This document shows positions 39,997 to 47,746 of a DNA stretch of 54,447 bases, piece by piece; positions within the stretch are counted from its first letter, which is position 1, and the number at the start of each line of letters is the position of its first letter. The DNA comes from a virus, in IMG/VR virus record IMGVR_UViG_3300037099_000532, positions 1-54,447 of that record. One strand, given 5' to 3'. The translations under genes were made by a program, and so were the position numbers. A model generated the notes under the pieces. The model worked only from the letters and a program-made list of their open reading frames with translations. It searched no databases and had not been told where the DNA came from.

Positions 39997-40217
39997 GCGA
40001 GTCGCCCGTCCGGCGCGAGCCATTGCGGCGGCTCGGCGGGTTTTGGCGTCAGTTCGTTAGCCTCGCGCAGCCAACGCGATCCATCCTCGGTTTCAACCTC
40101 GAAATTGCGCCCGCTGCAGGCGACGATCCGTCCGACGAACGCCGGGCAAACGCCTACCGCGACAGACGAGACGTCCTGACCGACATCGAACGCGGCAGGC
40201 TTCGCGATCCGCCTCAT
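39993..40217 (-). CDS. Small early protein, 74 aa
   Basis: 74 residues from ATG 40217 (MRRIAKPAAFDVGQDV), overlapping the stop of the upstream gene (ATGA). VGRIVACSGRNFEVETEDGS then RWLREANELTPK suggests a small beta barrel (SH3-like). Unknown function. Confidence 0.5.
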   Translation of the reverse strand: MRRIAKPAAFDVGQDVSSVAVGVCPAFVGRIVACSGRNFEVETEDGSRWLREANELTPKPAEPPQWLAPDGRLA

Positions 40218-41023
40218 GGCGCCGCCACCTTCGCCGCGGCCGGCGATATGATGAAATCGGGGAGCGCCGGCGGCGCCCATGGGCGCATCGGCATGAAGGC
40301 GCCGACGAATTCCGGCAGCCCGCTCACCTGGAGAATGAAAGCCCTCTGTTCGCCAATCGGCGCTGACCGCGAAATGGCGGCGATGCCGCCTTCGCAGTCA
40401 CGGCGTTGCGCCAGATCCATCACCGGCGAGAAATACTCCGCGACAAACGGGTTGAGATTGATCGTCGCCGCGTCGACTGGCGCATTGTCGCGAACGAACG
40501 CCCGCCGCCACGCGACGGGCGGCCGTTCGTCGACGCGGAAATCTTCCTCGCGCCAGTGGTTGCCGGTTTCGATCATGACGTTGGCGAGGATCGGGCCGTC
40601 TTCAGCGTCGTCGACGTCGGGATACGGCATGCGCCCGCACAGCATCGCTGCGATGGGATAGAGATGAACGTCGCCAGGCTGCGCCCACTCAGGCAATTCG
40701 CGCTCGTCGCTGCCCTCGCAAAACATCTCGACCGGCGCGGGCGGCGCGCAACGGTCAAGAAAGCGCTTCGGCAGCATGGCGCGGAACGGCTTGTTGACGC
40801 AGCCGTCGCGATCGTGAAAGACGCCGACGGCCACGCCGTCCGTCGCCACGATGAGCGCCCCGCCATCCGGCGCGGGTTCTACGATCAGGCCGACCGAGCG
40901 ATAGAGCTGGCGCTCGCGCGCCGCATCGAGGATGCGCCGCAGCGCATGCAGATACTCGGATTTGAACCGGGCGTAGATGTCCGGCAGCTCGTCGCGTTTG
41001 GCTTCCGTCTTCCGCTCGCCCAT
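40214..41023 (-). CDS. Hypothetical early protein, possibly sliding-clamp-like N-terminal part
   Basis: 269 residues from ATG 41023 (MGERKTEAKRDELPDIYARF). The segment SVGLIVEPAPDGGALIVATD followed by GVAVGVFHDRDG resembles the 'ATDG' strand-turn of beta-clamp-type proteins seen in several phage early proteins. The remainder (VRDNAPVDAATINLNPFVAE) has no familiar motif. A clamp-related or DNA-binding role is speculative. Confidence 0.45.
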   Translation of the reverse strand: MGERKTEAKRDELPDIYARFKSEYLHALRRILDAARERQLYRSVGLIVEPAPDGGALIVATDGVAVGVFHDRDGCVNKPFRAMLPKRFLDRCAPPAPVEMFCEGSDERELPEWAQPGDVHLYPIAAMLCGRMPYPDVDDAEDGPILANVMIETGNHWREEDFRVDERPPVAWRRAFVRDNAPVDAATINLNPFVAEYFSPVMDLAQRRDCEGGIAAISRSAPIGEQRAFILQVSGLPEFVGAFMPMRPWAPPALPDFIISPAAAKVAAP

Positions 41024-41060
41024 TCCCTTCACCCCCTGCCCTGCAAACCGCGCCGCGCGT

Positions 41061-41417
41061 TCACGCCGCTGCCGCCTTCGCCTGCGGTCGCAGATAGATG
41101 GCGACCGGGCCGTCCTCGGTGTCCCACTTGGCCGCGATCTTCCAGCCATCGCCGAGGTCAGGCGGCGTCCAGTCGGCGACCAGCGTCTCCATGTGAGCGT
41201 CGTCATCGAAAAGCCGCTCGGCTCGGTCGCGGAGAGGCGCCGTCTCTTCTCGATTGTCATGGTCGAGCGAGAGCGTCCGCAGTTCGAAGCCCTGCTCACG
41301 CGCGATCTGCATCAAGTCGTGACCTTCGAGCGCGAAATGAAACATCAGCGGGCCGAAAGCGCCGTCGGGATATTCAATCAACGCGTCCGGCGCCGGCAGT
41401 TCATTGGGTTTCAGCAT
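41061..41417 (-). CDS. Hypothetical early protein, 118 aa
   Basis: 118 residues from ATG 41417 (MLKPNELPAPDALIEYPDGA), overlapping the HD gene end by seven bases. Acidic alpha/beta sequence (FHFALEGHDLMQIAREQGFE then LVADWTPPDLGDGWKIAAKW). No recognised family. A 37-base gap (41024-41060) separates it from the next gene. Confidence 0.5.
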   Translation of the reverse strand: MLKPNELPAPDALIEYPDGAFGPLMFHFALEGHDLMQIAREQGFELRTLSLDHDNREETAPLRDRAERLFDDDAHMETLVADWTPPDLGDGWKIAAKWDTEDGPVAIYLRPQAKAAAA

Positions 41418-42031
41418 CGGCCGCCCCCCTGCTCCACAAACCGCGCGACGGTCGCCGCGCGCAGCGCCTCGAGCCATTGCGTCGCGGCGAAGGCTTCGGT
41501 CATGTCGAAATAGTCGTTCGCCAGCGGCGCGGCGCGAAAACGCAGATCGTTCTCGATCTCGAACGCCAGATGGTCGGCGCGGCGCACCTCAGCCGAGCGC
41601 ATTTCTTCGACTAGGATCTCCGCTTCGATCGCCGCGCCGCGCGCGATCGTCGTGGCCGCGTAGGCGTCGATCACGCGCCGCGCGATCGCTTGGTCCAGGC
41701 CGCGCTTGATGTAGTCGGTCGCCGCCGCCGCACCCGGCGTCAGCGTGTCGAGCGCCCGCACGAACGGCGTGATCACGTCGTTGATGACGTATTCGTGGCC
41801 GTCGTGCAGCAGCGCAGCGAGGCGCAAGTTTCTCGGCGCCAGATCGGCGACATGCAGCGAATGCGCGGCGTCGTTGAACGGCACGCGGCTCTGGCCGACG
41901 AAGCGGCGCACGCGCACCAGACCGTGCGCCATGTCTTCGAGCGAGACGTCGCGCCAGTCCGGCGCCAGAAGGTCGACACGTGACCGCGACAGCATCTCGA
42001 AGACGAACGCACCCCTCGGCCGATCATCCAT
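41411..42031 (-). CDS. HD-domain phosphohydrolase (YfbR/5'-nucleotidase-like)
   Basis: 206 residues. HD signature: FNDAAHSLHVADLAPRNLRL then AALLHDGHEYVINDVITPF, with His60 and His76-Asp77 as metal ligands and a later Asp (ANDYFDMTEAFAA). Phage HD proteins of this size often dephosphorylate (deoxy)nucleotides, shifting pools for phage DNA or counteracting nucleotide-based defence. Overlaps both neighbours. Confidence 0.8.
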   Translation of the reverse strand: MDDRPRGAFVFEMLSRSRVDLLAPDWRDVSLEDMAHGLVRVRRFVGQSRVPFNDAAHSLHVADLAPRNLRLAALLHDGHEYVINDVITPFVRALDTLTPGAAAATDYIKRGLDQAIARRVIDAYAATTIARGAAIEAEILVEEMRSAEVRRADHLAFEIENDLRFRAAPLANDYFDMTEAFAATQWLEALRAATVARFVEQGGGRC

Positions 42032-42401
42032 AGTTCGTGTCCCAGTTTGCGGCCGCCGCGCTTTCGAGCGCCGCCGCTTCCGCCCGCCGCATGGCGATCT
42101 CGCCGTCGAGCGCCCGCAGCCGCTCGGCCGCCGCGGCGCAGATCACCCAGCGCGGCGGCGCGGCGAAGGCCGCTTCGAGAAACGCCGGACCGAAAGTCGC
42201 GATCAGCGCCATCAGATGCGCGGCGCTCGGCCGCGCGCCCTTCATCCAACTCGCTGCGGTCTCGCGCGGCGCGCCGCACGCGGCGGCGAGGCTGTCGACC
42301 GTCTTCTCCGGGAAGCGGCGGCGAAAGAACGCCTGCGCCCCGGCGGCGGTGAAACTTCCCCTCGGATTGGGTGAAGTTTCACCCCAGTTTTGGTGAGACA
42401 T
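42024..42401 (-). CDS. Regulator-like early protein with HTH-type segment
   Basis: 125 residues from ATG 42401 (MSHQNWGETS); a much longer reading from ATG 42656, which overlaps the upstream stop by ATGA, cannot be excluded. KTVDSLAAACGAPRETAASW then MKGARPSAAHLMALIATFGP is an HTH-like pattern; the C-terminal part is Ala-rich. The 251 bases between 42402 and 42652 contain no other gene I can support. Confidence 0.5.
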   Translation of the reverse strand: MSHQNWGETSPNPRGSFTAAGAQAFFRRRFPEKTVDSLAAACGAPRETAASWMKGARPSAAHLMALIATFGPAFLEAAFAAPPRWVICAAAAERLRALDGEIAMRRAEAAALESAAAANWDTNYG

Positions 42402-42652
42402 AACGCAAACTCCTACGCGATATTGAACGCGCTCCCGTCGGAGCGGCCGCGCCAACGGCCGGAAGTCGAGTTGTTGAAATGCGCTGCGTTTCTGCGTGCC
42501 AAAAGGCGCCTTCAGCGCCGTCTCTGCGATCGGCCGCGTCGCATGCGCGGCCCCTTCCTTCACGATCGAGCGCCGCGTCATTCGCGCGGCGCCTTTCCCA
42601 GCGACTGAAGGCGGCGTTCCGACCGCCGCCCTCTCCAGTCCGCGCGCGGCGT

Positions 42653-42994
42653 TCATGCGTCCGCCCCGAACAAGGACGCGGCGGCGCCGGAAGGTCGCGC
42701 CGCCGCGTCAGGTGGGGAGGATACGACGCACACACCCTCGCGGGCCTCGAACGCGCCGGTCGACGCCGGCGCGAATGCAAGTTCTCCGGGTGGCAAGCGG
42801 GCCGACGACGCCGCGCCGCGCCAGATAGGGGCCGCAGTCTCGGTAATCCAGCCACGCGCCGGCGCGATCAGCGTCCGCTCGCAGCCGATGCAACGCCCGA
42901 CCCAAAACCGCGCCCCCTCGCCGGTCACGCGCAGCCGCCCCTCGGCGACGAAGCCGCAGGCGCAGGCGACCAGCATGGAGGCGGACGCCGTCAT
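42653..42994 (-). CDS. Small Cys-containing early protein
   Basis: 113 residues from ATG 42994, overlapping the Cro-like stop (ATGA). ACACGFVAEGRLRVTGEGAR then FWVGRCIGCERTLIAP holds two C-x(1-2)-C pairs, a likely zinc ribbon. The rest is Ala/Pro-rich. Unknown. Confidence 0.5.
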   Translation of the reverse strand: MTASASMLVACACGFVAEGRLRVTGEGARFWVGRCIGCERTLIAPARGWITETAAPIWRGAASSARLPPGELAFAPASTGAFEAREGVCVVSSPPDAAARPSGAAASLFGADA

Positions 42995-43260
42995 TGACCG
43001 CCCCAGTCTTCGTCGTCGGCTTCGCCGTCTTCCCCGGCGATCGCCTGCAGGCATTCGACCGGCGTCATGCCCGGCTTGGCGAGCCCCCGCGCGATCGCCG
43101 CCTCGAGCATGTGCAGCAGGCGCGAAACCGGACCCGATTCGGGCTGGCCGCGCTCGATATTGGCGACGCTGGGTTGGGAAAGGCCGAGGAATTCGGCCAT
43201 CGCCCATTGCTGCCAGCCGAGGGCGGCGCGGAGGCGCTTGATGCGAGCGTCGGTGTCCAT
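42991..43260 (-). CDS. Cro-like XRE-family repressor, leaderless start
   Basis: 89 residues from ATG 43260. HTH: RIKRLRAALGWQQWAMAEFL then GLSQPSVANIERGQPESGP. Divergent from the S24 repressor gene, with the operators and its own promoter between. Its -10 box ends seven bases before the ATG, so the mRNA probably begins at or next to the start codon. First gene of the leftward early operon, the place of Cro, so it likely competes with the repressor for the same operators. Confidence 0.75.
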   Translation of the reverse strand: MDTDARIKRLRAALGWQQWAMAEFLGLSQPSVANIERGQPESGPVSRLLHMLEAAIARGLAKPGMTPVECLQAIAGEDGEADDEDWGGQ

Positions 43261-43267
43261 GACCAAA

Positions 43268-43307
43268 ACAATAAGAAACTTATCGTGCTTGTCAATAAGT
43301 ATCTGAT
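43268..43307 (-). promoter_or_regulatory. Leftward early promoter with two operators (OR-like pair)
   Basis: Two operators 24 bp apart: ATAAG-AAA-CTTAT (43271-43283) and ATAAG-TAT-CTGAT (43295-43307). On the minus strand, TTGACA (43295-43290) and TATTGT (43273-43268) with a 16-bp spacer form a near-ideal promoter for the Cro-like gene; each operator overlaps one promoter box, so binding excludes RNA polymerase. The repressor gene start is 24 bases to the right. Confidence 0.8.
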
Positions 43308-43331
43308 CGCCCCCTGCGCTAGCGTGGAATC

Positions 43332-44015
43332 ATGAACCACGGGCAGGCGGAACGGCTGAAACGCGCGCGGATTGAGGCGGGCTATGCGAAGGCGATCGAC
43401 GCCGCCCGCGCCCTCGACGTTGAGCCAGGCACATACAACCACCACGAAAACGGCACCGCCGGGCTGTCGCGCGCCGGCGAAAGGTACGCGCGTTTCTTCG
43501 GCGTCAACCTCGAGTGGCTGCTGACCGGCAAAGGCGAGATGCGGCCGTCACATTCCGCTCCGGCGCCCGAGGTGGCGATTGACGGGATCGTGCGCGCCGG
43601 CGCGGAAATCCAATCGAATGCGGACCTTCCCGATTTTGGAGGTCCGACAGTGATCAAAGTTCCATCCGGCGACGGCGTCGGCGCCTATGTGGTTAGTGGC
43701 GATTCGCAGTGGCCGCGCTTTCTCGACGGCGAACTCATTCTTTACGAGAAACGTCCGCGCGCCCCGAGCGAACTGCTCGACAATTACGCCATTGTGCAAA
43801 CGCTCGACGGCCGGCGCGTCATCAAGATCGTGCGCGCCAATCCCAACGGCGGCGACGACCTGTGGCGGCTCGAGTCGCACAACGCGCCGCCCGAAGACGA
43901 CGTCAAGATCCTCGCCGCCTGGCGCTATCTCGGCGTGCTGCCGCGCCAGGAGGCGACGAGCCTGCCGTCGCTGAAAACCCCAAAGCCGCGCCTCGGGCAC
44001 GCGAGGAAACGCTAG
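43332..44015 (+). CDS. CI/LexA-type prophage repressor with S24 self-cleavage domain
   Basis: 227 residues. N-terminal HTH (1-70: RLKRARIEAGYAKAIDAARA, EWLLTGKGEMRP). The C-terminal S24 domain has a cleavage-site Ala89-Gly90 (GIVRAGAEIQ), catalytic Ser125 (VSGDSQWPRFLDGE) and Lys165 (RRVIKIVRAN). RecA-stimulated autocleavage would link induction to DNA damage. Opposite orientation to the Cro-like gene and bordered on both sides by operator pairs. It is the maintainer of lysogeny. Confidence 0.9.
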   Translation: MNHGQAERLKRARIEAGYAKAIDAARALDVEPGTYNHHENGTAGLSRAGERYARFFGVNLEWLLTGKGEMRPSHSAPAPEVAIDGIVRAGAEIQSNADLPDFGGPTVIKVPSGDGVGAYVVSGDSQWPRFLDGELILYEKRPRAPSELLDNYAIVQTLDGRRVIKIVRANPNGGDDLWRLESHNAPPEDDVKILAAWRYLGVLPRQEATSLPSLKTPKPRLGHARKR

Positions 44016-44026
44016 GCTGGCGCGCC

Positions 44027-44056
44027 CGCTCGCGCCGCAAGGCGCCCCAGCGAGCG
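44027..44056 (+). terminator. GNRA-tipped hairpin after the repressor gene
   Basis: CGCTCGC-GCC-GCAA-GGC-GCCCCA-GCGAGCG, 12 bases after the repressor stop: 7-bp outer stem, 3-bp inner stem closed by a GCAA tetraloop, and a six-base bulge on the 3' side. No U-tract follows; it may be a factor-dependent terminator or a 3' stabiliser. Bases 44057-44232 show nothing else. Confidence 0.4.
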
Positions 44057-44232
44057 ATGGCGTGCAGCCGACGCGGCGATTTATCCAACGCTGTTTAGGG
44101 CCCGACGCCGTTACAGATCGGCCGTTCGCGGCGAATGTGACGCGCCGCCGTTCGAGAATGACGCCACGGGTCGCGCGAGCGACGTTCGCTGGCGCCGGAG
44201 CGCCGTCAAAGAACCGTCGCGTGCACGGAACA

Positions 44233-44272
44233 ATAAGAAACTGATTGACACAAACGATAAGTTTCTTATTCT
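44233..44272 (+). promoter_or_regulatory. Rightward promoter with two operators (OL-like pair)
   Basis: Operators ATAAG-AAA-CTGAT (44233-44245) and ATAAG-TTT-CTTAT (44257-44269), again 24 bp apart. TTGACA (44245-44250) and TATTCT (44267-44272), 16-bp spacer, lie in the same relation to the operators as in the leftward promoter, read in the opposite direction. Drives the accessory operon beginning at 44304. Confidence 0.8.
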
Positions 44273-44303
44273 TGCGCCCTAGCTTCACCGCTGGGGGGCC
44301 GCC

Positions 44304-44444
44304 TTGCTCGCCGATCGTTCCAACCCGTTCATCCCGCCGGAACCCGCGCCTTCCCGCCTCGCTGACCGCGTCAACGTCGCCGGCCTGCTGCTCGGCTATG
44401 GCGTCCTGCTCGTCGTCGTCCTCGCCACGGCGTTCGGCGCATGA
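44304..44444 (+). CDS. 46-residue membrane protein, first gene of the rightward operon
   Basis: TTG 44304 (preceded by GGGGGG) to TGA 44444 gives 46 residues: a polar N-terminus (LADRSNPFIPPEPAPSRLAD) and one membrane span (VAGLLLGYGVLLVVVLATAF). TGA overlaps the next ATG (ATGA). As the most promoter-proximal gene it could be an exclusion or sensing protein; function unknown. Confidence 0.6.
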   Translation: MLADRSNPFIPPEPAPSRLADRVNVAGLLLGYGVLLVVVLATAFGA

Positions 44445-45049
44445 GCGCCGCTGGGGCCAAACCGCGGCGCAGCGAGTTGACGCGCGAGCAGGTGAACCGA
44501 CTGGCGCGCCGCGTCGTTGATCTCCAGGACAAGCTTCGCGCCCGCGGCAAGGATCTGCGCGCGCTTCGGCAACGCTTCGTCGTCGCCGACGCGACGACCG
44601 CCGAGTTGGAGAAGCAGCGCGACTTCTACGCCGGCGCCGAAGCGCGCCAGGCCGAGCAGAGCCTGCGGCTAACGACCGAGCGCGACGCGTTTCGCGACGC
44701 GGCGCGCCGGACAGAGGCTGAACGCGACAGCGCGCGGGACGAGGCCGCGGTTGACCGCGCCGTCGCTGAGACGAAGTTCGCCGAATTGAGGCGGCAGAGC
44801 GACCGCGTCGTCGCCGCCAACGCCGAACTGCGCCGCCAGCTCGCCAACGCCGAGCAGGTCGCCGGCGTCTGGCGCAAATCCTACGAGACCGCCGAAGCCG
44901 AGCGCGTCGCGCTCGACGCCGCCTTCCGCGCGCTGGCGTTGCGCAACGCCGAACTCGAACGCCGCGCCTTCGCGTTGCGTATCGACAAAGACGTCGCCCG
45001 GCGCGCGACCCAAGCCGCCCTGCAAGCCGAAGCCGAGGCGAGACAATGA
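44441..45049 (+). CDS. Coiled-coil protein, 202 aa
   Basis: Nearly all of the 202 residues are a charged coiled coil (NRLARRVVDLQDKLRARGKD, ERDAFRDAARRTEAERDSAR, ELRRQSDRVVAANAELRRQL). No enzyme motif or membrane segment. Overlaps the previous and the next gene by ATGA. Might be a structural or membrane-tethered partner of the first small protein. Unknown. Confidence 0.6.
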   Translation: MSAAGAKPRRSELTREQVNRLARRVVDLQDKLRARGKDLRALRQRFVVADATTAELEKQRDFYAGAEARQAEQSLRLTTERDAFRDAARRTEAERDSARDEAAVDRAVAETKFAELRRQSDRVVAANAELRRQLANAEQVAGVWRKSYETAEAERVALDAAFRALALRNAELERRAFALRIDKDVARRATQAALQAEAEARQ

Positions 45050-45498
45050 CCGAACCGACTGCCTATTTTCCCGCAGCGCTCGTCGACGAGATCATGCCCG
45101 CCGACCGCGACAGCCCTGACGCCTGGCTGATCAGCAGCGGCGGCGGCGCGCCGCGGCTCGACTTGAGCGACGGCTTCGGCGAAGGCGGCAGTCGCCCGCT
45201 TGCCAACGGCGAGATCGTCAAGTTCGTCTCCCGCACCGATTACGGCGTCGCGACGCTCACTCTGAGCGCTGACGGCTTCACGGTCAGCGAGCCGATGCCG
45301 GCCGACGCCGAGCAATGCTGCATCCTCGATGGTCTGCAGGCCGAAACGCTTGCCGCCGATGTGGAGGAATGTGTCGGTCTGCTGCGCGACTATGGCGCCG
45401 AGTGCGACGACTATCGCATCTCCTACTACACGTTCGACGACGGCCTTCCCTATCGCTTCGACGCTGCGACGCGCCACTTCGACAAGGTGAACGCATGA
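45046..45498 (+). CDS. Hypothetical accessory protein, 150 aa
   Basis: 150 residues, acidic alpha/beta. AYFPAALVDEIMPADRDSPD then WLISSGGGAPRLDLSDGFGE and ISYYTFDDGLPYRFDAATRH. Three Cys in the C-terminal half. No family recognised. Joined to its neighbours by 4-base overlaps. Confidence 0.5.
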   Translation: MTEPTAYFPAALVDEIMPADRDSPDAWLISSGGGAPRLDLSDGFGEGGSRPLANGEIVKFVSRTDYGVATLTLSADGFTVSEPMPADAEQCCILDGLQAETLAADVEECVGLLRDYGAECDDYRISYYTFDDGLPYRFDAATRHFDKVNA

Positions 45499-45671
45499 CC
45501 ACCCTCGCCTATCTCGCCGCCGCCTATCCGGTCACCCACGGCGGCGCCGTCGCGCTGGCCGCGATCGCTTTCGACGCCCTGTTCTGCCTGTTCTTTGTCT
45601 GCACCGACTTTGTCGACGCGCGCCGCCACCGCGCCAGGCTCGCCCGCGCCGGCGACAAGGAGGGCGCTTAG
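45495..45671 (+). CDS. Small membrane protein, 58 aa
   Basis: 58 residues: TLAYLAAAYPVTHGGAVALA then AIAFDALFCLFFVCTDFVDA is mostly hydrophobic (one or two spans), with a basic tail (RRHRARLARAGDKEG). Starts with ATGA overlap and ends adjacent to the next ATG. Unknown. Confidence 0.55.
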   Translation: MTTLAYLAAAYPVTHGGAVALAAIAFDALFCLFFVCTDFVDARRHRARLARAGDKEGA

Positions 45672-46019
45672 ATGGCGCGGCGATCGCAAGCCGTCCGCGA
45701 CGTCATCGCCGAACGCCTGCGCCAGATCCGCGAGGAAGGCTGGACAGCGGAACACGATGACGCTCACGCCAACGGCCAGTTGGAGCGCGCGGCCGCCGCC
45801 TACGCGCTGTTCGCCAGTTGCGACGACACGGCGCGCGAACTGCGCGCCACCTTCGTCATGGACCTGGTCTGGGCGATCTGGCCGGTCGCTTGGGCCCGCG
45901 CCTGGTGGAAGCCGAAGACCCGCCGCCGCGATCTCGTCCGCGCCGCCGCCCTCATCATCGCCGCGATCGAGCGCGGCGACCGCAAGGCCGCGCGCATGAA
46001 CGCCAACAAGGGAGTCTGA
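45672..46019 (+). CDS. Conserved phage protein of the 'EGWTxEHDDxH' type
   Basis: 115 residues. RDVIAERLRQIREEGWTAEH then DDAHANGQLERAAAAYALFA and WPVAWARAWWKPKTRRRDLV, RAAALIIAAIERGDR is a pattern common in phages of many hosts, with conserved E-G-W-T-x-E-H-D-D-x-H and W-W-K-P. Its helical fold and acidic/His residues recall MazG-like pyrophosphohydrolases, but a catalytic role has not been demonstrated to my knowledge. Confidence 0.7.
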   Translation: MARRSQAVRDVIAERLRQIREEGWTAEHDDAHANGQLERAAAAYALFASCDDTARELRATFVMDLVWAIWPVAWARAWWKPKTRRRDLVRAAALIIAAIERGDRKAARMNANKGV

Positions 46020-46020
46020 C

Positions 46021-46380
46021 GTGAGCGAAGACGGAATCGCGACCCCGGCCGATAGCGCCTCCGCGCTGCAACAGGAAGGCTGGGAATGGGCGATCGTCGA
46101 AATCTTCGGCCATCGCCGCCACGCCGGCCGCATCCGCGAGGAAGAGCGCTTCGGCGCCAAGATGCTGCGCATCGACGTGCCGACCGATGGCGACCCGGCC
46201 AAAGGCTGGGAGACCCGCTACTACGGCGGGTCGTCGATCTTTTCGCTCAGCCTCTCCGACGAGCCGACCGTGATGAAGGCCAATCGCCCCTACGATTCGC
46301 CTTACCGGCTAACCGTCGCCGCCGCGCCTTCCGTCCCCGACGAAGGCGTCGCCACGCCGCAAGACGGCGAGCCGCTCTGA
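46021..46380 (+). CDS. Hypothetical accessory protein, 119 aa
   Basis: 119 residues from GTG 46021. SALQQEGWEWAIVEIFGHRR then HAGRIREEERFGAKMLRIDV, YYGGSSIFSLSLSDE; a beta-barrel-like core seen in phage proteins encoded before DUF5131 genes. Its TGA overlaps the next ATG (TGATG). Function unknown. Confidence 0.55.
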   Translation: MSEDGIATPADSASALQQEGWEWAIVEIFGHRRHAGRIREEERFGAKMLRIDVPTDGDPAKGWETRYYGGSSIFSLSLSDEPTVMKANRPYDSPYRLTVAAAPSVPDEGVATPQDGEPL

Positions 46381-47531
46381 TGGCTGACCGCACCAGCATC
46401 GAATGGGCCACTGCGACCCTCAACCCCATCCGCGCCCGCAACAAGGCGACCGGCAAAGTCGGCTGGCATTGCGAGCACGTCTCGCCGGCCTGCGAGTATT
46501 GCTACGCCGAGGCGCAGAACCGCAACGGCGCCCGCGGCGGCACGCGCCTGCCCTACAAGCCCGGCCATCGCGCCGACGGCGAGATCTTCCTCGACGAAGA
46601 GACGCTGACCCGGCCGCTTCACTGGCGCAAACCGCGCCGCATCTTCTGGGGCTCGATGACCGACCTGTTCGGCGATTGGGTTCCCGACGCCTGGCTCGAC
46701 CGCATCTTCGCTGTGATGGCGCTCACCCCGCAGCACACCCACCTGGTGCTGACGAAGCACAGCAAGAGGATGCGGGATTACGTCGACAAGTTGGGGCGCG
46801 CCTGGATTCTGCGCCTATCGCACGCCATCAATGCTGTGCCGGAACTGATTGCGGCAGCCGATCGCCCCGGCCGCGAAACGCCGCACTGGCCGCTCCCCAA
46901 CGTTCATTTCGGCGTCACCGCCGAAGATCAGCCCCGCGCCGACGAACGCATCCCCAATCTTCTGGCGACGCCGGCGGCCATCCGCTTTGTCAGCGCCGAG
47001 CCTCTATTGGCCGATATCGACTTCACCTCGCTGCCGAGCGTCAGCGGCATCGGCCGCCATCTCGACGCGTTGAGCACAGCCGGCGCGAAGTTCAGCGATC
47101 TGCCCGGCCGCATCGATCAAATCATCACCGGCGGCGAGACCGGCCCGCGCGCTCGCGGCACGCCGATCGCCGCCTTCCGTTCGATCCGCGACCAATGCGC
47201 CGCCGCCGGCGTCGCGTACTTCCACAAACACAACGGCGAGTGGATCGACGCCGACGAGTGGTACGACCTCGTCGATCAGGGCGCAGTCGAGATTGTCACG
47301 CGCTTCGGCCGATTGCGCGGCCACGTCTGCGACGGCCGCGGCGCTTTCGCCGACTGGGCGCCCGCGCGCCCGCTGAATTTCGAGGACGCCGAGGCGTTGG
47401 CGGAGATCACCGGCGTCAGGCGCCTTGAGCATCAATCCGACGGCACAACCTTGCTGCGCGTCGGCGCCCGCCGCGCCGGCCGCGCGCTCGGCGGCCGCGT
47501 CTACGATGAGTTCCCGGAGCCGCGCCGATGA
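46380..47531 (+). CDS. Phage Gp37/Gp68 family protein (DUF5131), radical-SAM-like
   Basis: 383 residues. SIEWATATLNPIRARNKATG, then a Cys cluster C-x6-C-x2-C-Y (WHCEHVSPACEYCYAEAQNR), IFWGSMTDLFGDWVPDAWLD, HLVLTKHSKRMRDYV, PHWPLPNVHFGVTAEDQPRA, and IITGGETGPRARGTPI are the family's landmarks. The Cys cluster suggests an Fe-S cluster and a TIM-barrel radical-SAM-type enzyme; the substrate is not established. The C-terminal 80 residues (RFGRLRGHVCDGRGAFADWA) are variable among relatives. Confidence 0.85.
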   Translation: MADRTSIEWATATLNPIRARNKATGKVGWHCEHVSPACEYCYAEAQNRNGARGGTRLPYKPGHRADGEIFLDEETLTRPLHWRKPRRIFWGSMTDLFGDWVPDAWLDRIFAVMALTPQHTHLVLTKHSKRMRDYVDKLGRAWILRLSHAINAVPELIAAADRPGRETPHWPLPNVHFGVTAEDQPRADERIPNLLATPAAIRFVSAEPLLADIDFTSLPSVSGIGRHLDALSTAGAKFSDLPGRIDQIITGGETGPRARGTPIAAFRSIRDQCAAAGVAYFHKHNGEWIDADEWYDLVDQGAVEIVTRFGRLRGHVCDGRGAFADWAPARPLNFEDAEALAEITGVRRLEHQSDGTTLLRVGARRAGRALGGRVYDEFPEPRR

Positions 47532-47746
47532 CCAACCCGAAAATGCAGCCGTGCCCCAAATGCGGAAGCGCTGAATATCTCGCCGTTTACACGTATTACA
47601 ACGGCTGGCGGCACGTCGAGTGCGTCGCGCCGAGTTGCAGCTATCTCGGGCCTGGCGAAGGTTCGATCCGCGCAGCGATTAAGAGCCACAACAAAGCGTC
47701 GCTCGACAAGGCCGAACACAATGCCGAGCCGGAGCCGCGGCGATGA
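47528..47746 (+). CDS. Zinc-ribbon protein, Lar restriction-alleviation-like
   Basis: 72 residues. PCPKCGSAEYLAVYTYYNGW then RHVECVAPSCSYLGPGEGSI, with C-x-x-C and C-x5-C and late A-I-K-S-H-N resembles the Lar family (restriction alleviation), whose Rac-prophage member modulates type I restriction. Only the fold is evident; the role is inferred. Confidence 0.6.
   Translation: MTNPKMQPCPKCGSAEYLAVYTYYNGWRHVECVAPSCSYLGPGEGSIRAAIKSHNKASLDKAEHNAEPEPRR

Noticed and set aside
44245-44520. Plus-strand frame starting inside the promoter/operator
   Set aside because: Begins in the -35 box and gives Ser/Arg-rich sequence; the membrane protein from TTG 44304 in another frame has a ribosome site and ATGA coupling.
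46403-47428. Long alternative plus-strand frame within the DUF5131 gene
   Set aside because: Arg-rich shadow; the DUF5131 frame has family motifs and clean overlaps.
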